A DNA stretch of 64,000 nucleotides. Source: Helcobacillus massiliensis (lineage in GTDB: Bacteria > Actinomycetota > Actinomycetes > Actinomycetales > Dermabacteraceae). Under the pieces are notes generated by a model that saw only the letters and a program-made list of their open reading frames with translations, searched no databases and was not told where the DNA came from. Positions 62,530 to 64,000 of this stretch are shown piece by piece (within the stretch, counting starts at the first letter, position 1; every line of letters starts with the position of its first letter). Location of the stretch: positions 34,039 through 98,038 of the forward strand of contig NZ_JACHWP010000005.1 of NCBI RefSeq assembly GCF_014191425.1, written 5' to 3'. The position numbers were made by a program, and so were the translations under genes.

Positions 62530-63912
62530 GTGGATCCCAATGACATTCTGATGGCCGTTCTCGCCGGCGGCGGCGGACTCGCCGTCATCGGCGGCGGCAT
62601 CTGGGCGGGCATGCGCTCGCGCACCAAACCCACCACCAAGACCGACGGGCGCCGCCCCGAAGGCCGCGGCGCGGAGACCGTCCGCCCGCCGGCGCGCCCG
62701 CGCCCCGCCGCACCCACCTGGGGTGACACGCTGACTGCCCCCGCCGCACCGAAGAAGTCGGAGGAGGCGGCCGACGCAGGCCCCGAGACCGCTGAAGCTC
62801 CGGAAGCGCGTGAAGCAGAGGCTCCGTCGGCCGGCGGCTCCACCGCCGCGGCCGCCGCCCCCGCGGCCGCCGCCCCCGAGGCCGAGACCGAGTCGGCAGC
62901 CGCGCCAGCCGAAGCGGCCGATGAGACGGTGGTGGACGAAGCACCGGTCGAGCTCGAGCAGCCGGAACCGACCGCTGACCGCATGGTGCGCCTGCGCGCC
63001 CGCCTGCAGCGCTCCGGCGCCATGGGCCGCGGCCTGCTCAACCTCCTCACCCGCGACGAGATCGACGACGCCACCTGGGAGGAGATCGAAGAGACCCTCC
63101 TGCTCGCCGACCTTGGGCCCGCCGCCACCGATGAGCTGATGGACGGCCTGCGCGCCCGCGTGCAGGTGCTCGGCTCCCGCGACCCCGCGGAGGTGCACGA
63201 CATCCTCCGCGACGAGCTCGTCAAGGTCGTGGACCCAACCCTGGACCGCCGCATCGCCGCCAGCGCCATCGAAGCGCCCAGCGGTGAACGGGTCCCGTCG
63301 GTCATCGTGATGGTCGGCGTGAACGGCACCGGCAAGACCACCACCACCGGCAAGTTCGGCCGCGTCCTCATCGCGGAGGGGCGCACCGTCGTGTTCGGCG
63401 CCGCCGACACGTTCCGCGCCGCGGCTGCTGAACAGCTCACCACCTGGGGTGAACGGGTCGGCGTGGACACCGTCCGCAGCGACCGCGAGGGCGCCGACCC
63501 CGCATCGGTCGCGTTCGATGCGGTCACCGAGGGCATCAAGCAGGATGTGGACGTGGTCGTCATCGACACCGCGGGCCGCCTGCAGAACAAGAAGGGCCTG
63601 ATGGACGAGCTCGGCAAGATCAGCCGCGTCGCATCGAAGGCGCTCAAGGGGGCGAAGATCCAGGAGATCATCCTGGTCATCGACGCCACCACCGGTCAGA
63701 ACGGCATGCAGCAGGCGCGCGTGTTCGCCGAAGCGGTCGACATCACCGGCATCGCCCTCACCAAGCTCGACGGCACCGCGAAGGGCGGCATCGTCGTCAA
63801 CGTGCAGCGCGAACTCGGCGTGCCGGTGAAGCTCGTCGGCCTCGGCGAAGGCATGGACGACCTCACCCCGTTCGACCCGTACGGCTTCGTCGACGCCCTG
63901 CTTGAGGCCTGA
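62530..63912 (+). CDS. ftsY: Signal recognition particle receptor FtsY
   Basis: 460 residues. A membrane-proximal hydrophobic segment (about 7-27) precedes a long, acidic Ala/Glu/Pro-rich A domain (about 60-150), which takes FtsY to the membrane. The NG domain follows: GRGLLNLLTRDEIDDATWEEIEETLL, P-loop GVNGTGKTTTTGKFG near 265, DTFRAAAAEQL, VIDTAGRLQNKKGLMDEL and TKLDGTAKGGI. It receives ribosome-nascent-chain complexes from SRP. GTG 62530 has GGAGG five bases upstream; a GTG at 62524 lies inside that RBS. Confidence 0.95.
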   Translation: MDPNDILMAVLAGGGGLAVIGGGIWAGMRSRTKPTTKTDGRRPEGRGAETVRPPARPRPAAPTWGDTLTAPAAPKKSEEAADAGPETAEAPEAREAEAPSAGGSTAAAAAPAAAAPEAETESAAAPAEAADETVVDEAPVELEQPEPTADRMVRLRARLQRSGAMGRGLLNLLTRDEIDDATWEEIEETLLLADLGPAATDELMDGLRARVQVLGSRDPAEVHDILRDELVKVVDPTLDRRIAASAIEAPSGERVPSVIVMVGVNGTGKTTTTGKFGRVLIAEGRTVVFGAADTFRAAAAEQLTTWGERVGVDTVRSDREGADPASVAFDAVTEGIKQDVDVVVIDTAGRLQNKKGLMDELGKISRVASKALKGAKIQEIILVIDATTGQNGMQQARVFAEAVDITGIALTKLDGTAKGGIVVNVQRELGVPVKLVGLGEGMDDLTPFDPYGFVDALLEA

Positions 63913-64000
63913 GCGGCCGACGGACTCCTCACCTCACCCGCCGCACCCGCGTGCGGGGCCCCATCCGCCACCGGTAGGATGGTCGGGCCCGGCATGCGGG

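Overview
This 64 kb window is chromosomal DNA from a GC-rich actinobacterium, roughly two thirds or more G+C by eye. Markers are CarD next to an LpqE-like lipoprotein, SenX3-RegX3, tandem clpP genes with clpX, a Lys/Ala-tailed trigger factor behind tRNA-Pro, an actinobacterial-type T-box before ileS, and the order ileS, folC, DUF4233, ndk, ftsY. The gene set fits the Micrococcales, perhaps Dermabacteraceae/Brachybacterium relatives; that placement is inference. The whole window is densely coding and no intergenic gap exceeds 300 bases.

Layout. 1-5.2 kb: threonine deaminase, isoprenoid genes (ispF, a canonical ispD, and a degenerate IspD-like paralogue beside carD), an orphan PTS IIB-like protein without its cysteine, carD and an LpqE-like lipoprotein. 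5.2-19.4 kb: senX3-regX3 with a PHO-box-like triple repeat upstream, envelope genes (LCP, YihY), trmB, a Rieske lipoprotein, bioY, a disaccharide phosphorylase/beta-phosphoglucomutase operon, an MFS transporter and an acyltransferase. 19.5-24.4 kb: tRNA-Gly(TCC), tRNA-Pro(TGG), tig, two clpP genes and clpX, with strong terminators and a ClgR-like site. 24.5-28.2 kb: PiT-type permease, chorismate mutase and an MHS-type transporter.

28.3-48.0 kb holds the most distinctive accessory content: a split creatinine/creatine/sarcosine catabolic locus. A BCCT carrier, creatininase and creatinase form one operon (transporter and creatininase overlap by 4 bp). The heterotetrameric sarcosine oxidase operon soxBDAG lies about 8 kb away with a divergent GntR regulator, and a betaine-homocysteine-methyltransferase-like gene follows it. 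Together they would take creatinine to creatine, then sarcosine plus urea, then glycine plus a one-carbon unit. An IclR regulator sits next to creatinase. Three promoters here (BCCT, creatinase, and an MHS-family carrier at 46.7-48.0 kb) carry GTTGC/GCAAC inverted repeats just downstream of the predicted transcription start; two have exactly the spacing GTTGC-N7-GCAAC. A CRP/GlxR-like palindrome overlaps the BCCT promoter. Housekeeping genes (valS, a methyltransferase-like protein, a lipoprotein/OmpA pair) lie between the two parts.

48.2-64 kb: an SDR, a pterin dehydratase, an orphan [2Fe-2S] ferredoxin, a NarL-type two-component pair whose kinase begins with a PspC domain and which is divergent from a PspC membrane protein, T-box plus class-II-type ileS, a WXG-like/alpha-beta-hydrolase fusion, folC-DUF4233, a truncated DUF222 relic, ndk, a small membrane protein and ftsY.

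Start sites were moved from the longest open frame to the start with a plausible ribosome binding site or operon overlap wherever the two differed. All functional calls come from reading the sequence; no database search was run.
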